Below, piece after piece: positions 46,445 to 48,320 of a stretch of 48,320 bases of DNA. The first letter of the stretch is position 1. Every line of letters starts with the position of its first letter. The position numbers and the translations under genes were made by a program. The notes under the pieces were generated by a model. It was not told the origin of the DNA and did not search any database. It saw nothing but the letters and a program-made list of their open reading frames with translations. Origin of the DNA: Sphingomonas sanguinis NBRC 13937 (GTDB taxonomy: Bacteria; Pseudomonadota; Alphaproteobacteria; Sphingomonadales; Sphingomonadaceae); contig NZ_BCTY01000028.1 of the NCBI RefSeq assembly GCF_001591005.1, positions 1 through 48,320 on the forward strand, read 5' to 3'.

Positions 46445-46665
46445 TGGCGATCCGCATCAATCTCGACCGGCTGCTGCTCGACCGGCGCATGTCGCTGACC
46501 GAGCTGGCCGAGCGGATCGATCTGACGCTGGCCAATCTGTCGATCCTCAAGACCGGCAAGGCGCGCGCCATTCGCTTCACCACGCTGGATGCCATCTGCA
46601 CCGCGCTCGACTGCCAGCCGGGCGACATATTGGAGCATGTCGCAGACACGCCTCCGCACGGCTGA
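46444..46665 (+). CDS. Small Cro/CI-type (YozG-like) transcriptional regulator
   Basis: A 73-residue protein consisting of one helix-turn-helix domain: INLDRLLLDRRMSLTELAERIDLTLANLSILKTGKARAIRFTTLDAICTALDCQPGDILEHV. The recognition helix is about residues 28-38. YozG-like regulators are normally encoded directly after a DUF2975 membrane gene, as here (ATG overlaps its stop, TGATG). The AT-rich palindromes upstream of the pair are the likely target. No effector-binding domain is present, so any signal must come from elsewhere, perhaps the membrane partner. Confidence 0.92.
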   Translation: MAIRINLDRLLLDRRMSLTELAERIDLTLANLSILKTGKARAIRFTTLDAICTALDCQPGDILEHVADTPPHG

Positions 46666-46707
46666 TCGGGGCTGGCCAAAGCGGCGGTAAAGGGAGCAAG
46701 GGGTCGC

Positions 46708-47370
46708 ATGGTTCGCGTCCCCTTGTTTCTCGTCGTTCCGATCCTGGGGGCGGCGATTCTCTCCGCCTGTGGTCGTCCCGACCGGCCCGTCCAGCAGGCT
46801 TCGCGCCCCGAACCTTACCGCCCGCCGATCCGCGAAACCGCGCAGTGCGAGGCCGATCTGCGGCGCGAGGGGGTGGACTATCGCCGCTTGCCCGACAAGG
46901 AGCTGGGGCCGGGCTGCGGTCTCTACGGCGCGGTGCAACTGACCGATATCGGCGTGCCCGTCACCGGCGTCACCGCGATGCGATGCGGCAATGCCCGCGC
47001 CTTTGCCGGATGGGTGCGCAACGCCGTCGCGCCCGCCGCCTGGCAAATCCTGGGCTCGCCGCTGGCCAAGGTCGAGGGCATGGGCACCTATGCCTGTCGC
47101 AACATCGTCGGGAGCAAGCGGATCGGCGACCGGCGTTCGGGCCATGCACTGGCCAATGCGGTCGATGTCGGCGGCTTCGTGCTGAAGGACGGGCGGCGCA
47201 TCACCCTGCTGAACGACTGGTATTCGAGCGATCCGCAGGTGCGGCATTTCTGGACGGTCATTCGCGCCTCGGCCTGCAAGCGCTTCGGCACGGTACTCAG
47301 CCCAGACTATAATGCGGCGCATCGCAACCACCTGCATCTGGAGGACGACAATGCGCGCTTTTGCCGGTAG
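46708..47370 (+). CDS. Extensin-like C-terminal domain lipoprotein
   Basis: A 220-residue protein with a lipobox (ILSAC, Cys about 21) and a Pro/Arg-rich linker, then an extensin-like domain (PF06904 type) at about 45-220. The domain has paired cysteines (TAQCEADL, GPGCGLYG, MRCGNA, YACRNI, ASACKR, ARFCR). A metal-site-like set is visible: SGHALANAVDVGGF (His and Asp) and HRNHLHLED near the end, reminiscent of VanY/MepA-type peptidoglycan peptidases. Despite the name it has no relation to plant extensin repeats. Probable cell-wall enzyme; activity not established. AGGGAGCAAGGGG precedes ATG 46708. Confidence 0.88.
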   Translation: MVRVPLFLVVPILGAAILSACGRPDRPVQQASRPEPYRPPIRETAQCEADLRREGVDYRRLPDKELGPGCGLYGAVQLTDIGVPVTGVTAMRCGNARAFAGWVRNAVAPAAWQILGSPLAKVEGMGTYACRNIVGSKRIGDRRSGHALANAVDVGGFVLKDGRRITLLNDWYSSDPQVRHFWTVIRASACKRFGTVLSPDYNAAHRNHLHLEDDNARFCR

Positions 47371-47403
47371 CGCAGGGGCGTGGGATATCCTACATCACCC
47401 AAA

Positions 47404-48291
47404 ATGACCGATAAGACCCAAGTACCGAACCGCGTCTTCCCCAATGCCAGCCAGGACGCCGAGAGCGCCAAGACGATCGTCTCGACGCCGCAGACCGAAA
47501 GCCCCGCCTATACGCTGGCCTTTCAGGACATGGACTTCCTGCTGCGCGAAGACCTTCGCCCCGTCCGTTTCCAGCTGGAACTGCTAAAGGCGCAGTTGCT
47601 GCTCGAAGAGGCCAAGATCGCCTCGACCTTCGTCTTCTATGGCTCGGCGCGTATCCCGGAGCCTGCCAAGGCCGAAGCGATGCTGGCGCTGGCGCATGAC
47701 GACAAGTCGCGCAAGATCGCCGAGAACCTCGTCGCCAAGAGCAAATATTACGACATCGCGCGCGAGCTGGCCCAGATCACCAGCCGCCTGCCCCGCGACG
47801 ATCGCGGCATGCGCCAGTTCGTCGTCTGCTCGGGCGGCGGTCCGTCGATCATGGAAGCCGCCAATCGCGGTGCGGCTGACGTCGGTGCCGAGTCGGTCGG
47901 CCTGAACATCGTCCTGCCGCACGAACAGGCGCCGAACCCCTATGTCACGCCGTCGCTGAGCCTGCAGTTCCACTATTTCGCGCTGCGCAAGATGCACTTC
48001 CTGCTGCACGCGCGCGCCTTGGCGGCCTTCCCGGGCGGCTTCGGCACGTTCGACGAACTGTTCGAGCTGCTGACCCTGATCCAGACGGGCAAGATCCAGC
48101 CCATCCCCGTCCTGCTGTTCGGCCGCGCCTTCTGGGAACGCGTCGTCAATTTCGAGGCGCTGGTCGAGGAAGGCGTGGTCTCCGAGCGCGACCTGAGCAT
48201 CTTCACCTATGTCGAGACCGCCGAAGAGGCGTGGGACGTGGTGCGCAACTTCTACGAGGAACGCGCCCGCAAGGAAGCCGAACAGGCCTGA
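47404..48291 (+). CDS. LOG family (TIGR00730-type) Rossmann-fold protein
   Basis: A 295-residue protein with the lysine-decarboxylase-like/LOG fold. It has STFVFYGSARIPEPAKAEA (first strand), VVCSGGGPSIMEAANRGAADVGAESVGLNIVLPHEQ, and the catalytic signature FPGGFGTFDELFELLTLIQTGKI (PGGxGTxxE). Members release cytokinin-type bases from their nucleoside monophosphates or hydrolyse AMP-like nucleotides; the true bacterial substrate is often unknown. The N-terminal ~90 residues form an extension typical of the longer subgroup. Start ATG 47404; a GTG at 47380 is also in frame. It is complete within the window. Confidence 0.93.
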   Translation: MTDKTQVPNRVFPNASQDAESAKTIVSTPQTESPAYTLAFQDMDFLLREDLRPVRFQLELLKAQLLLEEAKIASTFVFYGSARIPEPAKAEAMLALAHDDKSRKIAENLVAKSKYYDIARELAQITSRLPRDDRGMRQFVVCSGGGPSIMEAANRGAADVGAESVGLNIVLPHEQAPNPYVTPSLSLQFHYFALRKMHFLLHARALAAFPGGFGTFDELFELLTLIQTGKIQPIPVLLFGRAFWERVVNFEALVEEGVVSERDLSIFTYVETAEEAWDVVRNFYEERARKEAEQA

Positions 48292-48308
48292 TCCCCATCC
48301 ATGCCATT

Positions 48309-48320
48309 CCTCCCCTTGCA
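48309..48320. repeat. Left end of another copy of the palindromic intergenic repeat, cut by the window edge
   Basis: The last 12 bases, CCTCCCCTTGCA, are identical to the left arm and loop of the outer hairpin at 18691-18702. The spacing after a stop codon (18 nt) is also alike. The rest of the element would lie beyond the window. Confidence 0.55.

Overview
This 48.3-kb window is ordinary chromosome from a GC-rich alphaproteobacterium, most likely a sphingomonad (Sphingomonas or a close relative). The evidence is the very high GC in most coding regions, many GTG/TTG starts and 4-nt stop/start overlaps, a Zymomonas-like Tgt, hisZ next to purA, a serC-serA operon, and a perfect alphaproteobacterial LexA box (GTTC-N7-GTTC) in front of uvrA. 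I see no rRNA, tRNA, CRISPR array, insertion sequence, integrase or phage gene.

Layout. 0.17-3.8 kb: periplasmic cyclophilin, queA, an EF-hand protein and tgt in one overlapping queuosine operon, then a small membrane protein. 3.9-7.9 kb: a two-domain M16 peptidase and a SleB-type cell-wall hydrolase. 7.9-12.3 kb (minus): two small envelope proteins, then uvrA. 12.4-17.4 kb: an S10 carboxypeptidase and a 1115-residue MmeI-like nuclease/methyltransferase. 17.5-21.2 kb: a collagen/hydroxyproline-type set (M24 Xaa-Pro peptidase, proline-racemase-family epimerase, DadA-like oxidase) sharing a GTATAC site. 21.2-25.0 kb: a small exported protein and smc. 25.1-26.0 kb (minus): an overlapping small amidase and secreted DUF3828-like protein in visibly less GC-rich DNA. 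26.1-28.4 kb (minus): PhzF-like protein, CDF metal transporter, pdxH. 28.6-32.7 kb: circularly permuted ATP-grasp/alpha-E fusion, transglutaminase-like protein and a short GT51-like protein. 32.7-37.6 kb: a small hydrophilic protein, DnaJ/CbpA-type co-chaperone, YihY membrane protein, fabI, a small membrane protein, a GNAT enzyme and aroC, largely joined by stop/start overlaps. 37.6-45.0 kb: a Thr/Gly/Met-rich secreted protein, purA and hisZ, two unknown proteins, and serC-serA. 45.2-48.3 kb: a DUF4328-like membrane protein, a DUF2975 plus Cro/CI-HTH pair with a conspicuous AT-rich palindromic control region, an extensin-like lipoprotein and a LOG-family protein.

Points of most interest. (1) An orphan amidase/secreted-partner pair laid out like an interbacterial effector-immunity module. 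(2) The ATP-grasp/alpha-E/transglutaminase peptide-synthesis-like module, whose product is unknown. (3) A shared operator candidate linking an Xaa-Pro peptidase to hydroxyproline epimerase and dehydrogenase genes. (4) A single-chain restriction-modification-like protein whose ribosome-binding site lies in a perfect 14-bp hairpin. (5) Two inverted repeats in front of the DUF2975/HTH pair. (6) A three-hairpin serC leader. (7) A composite intergenic palindromic repeat present in full or partial copies at four places. All assignments are from reading the sequence; no database search was run.
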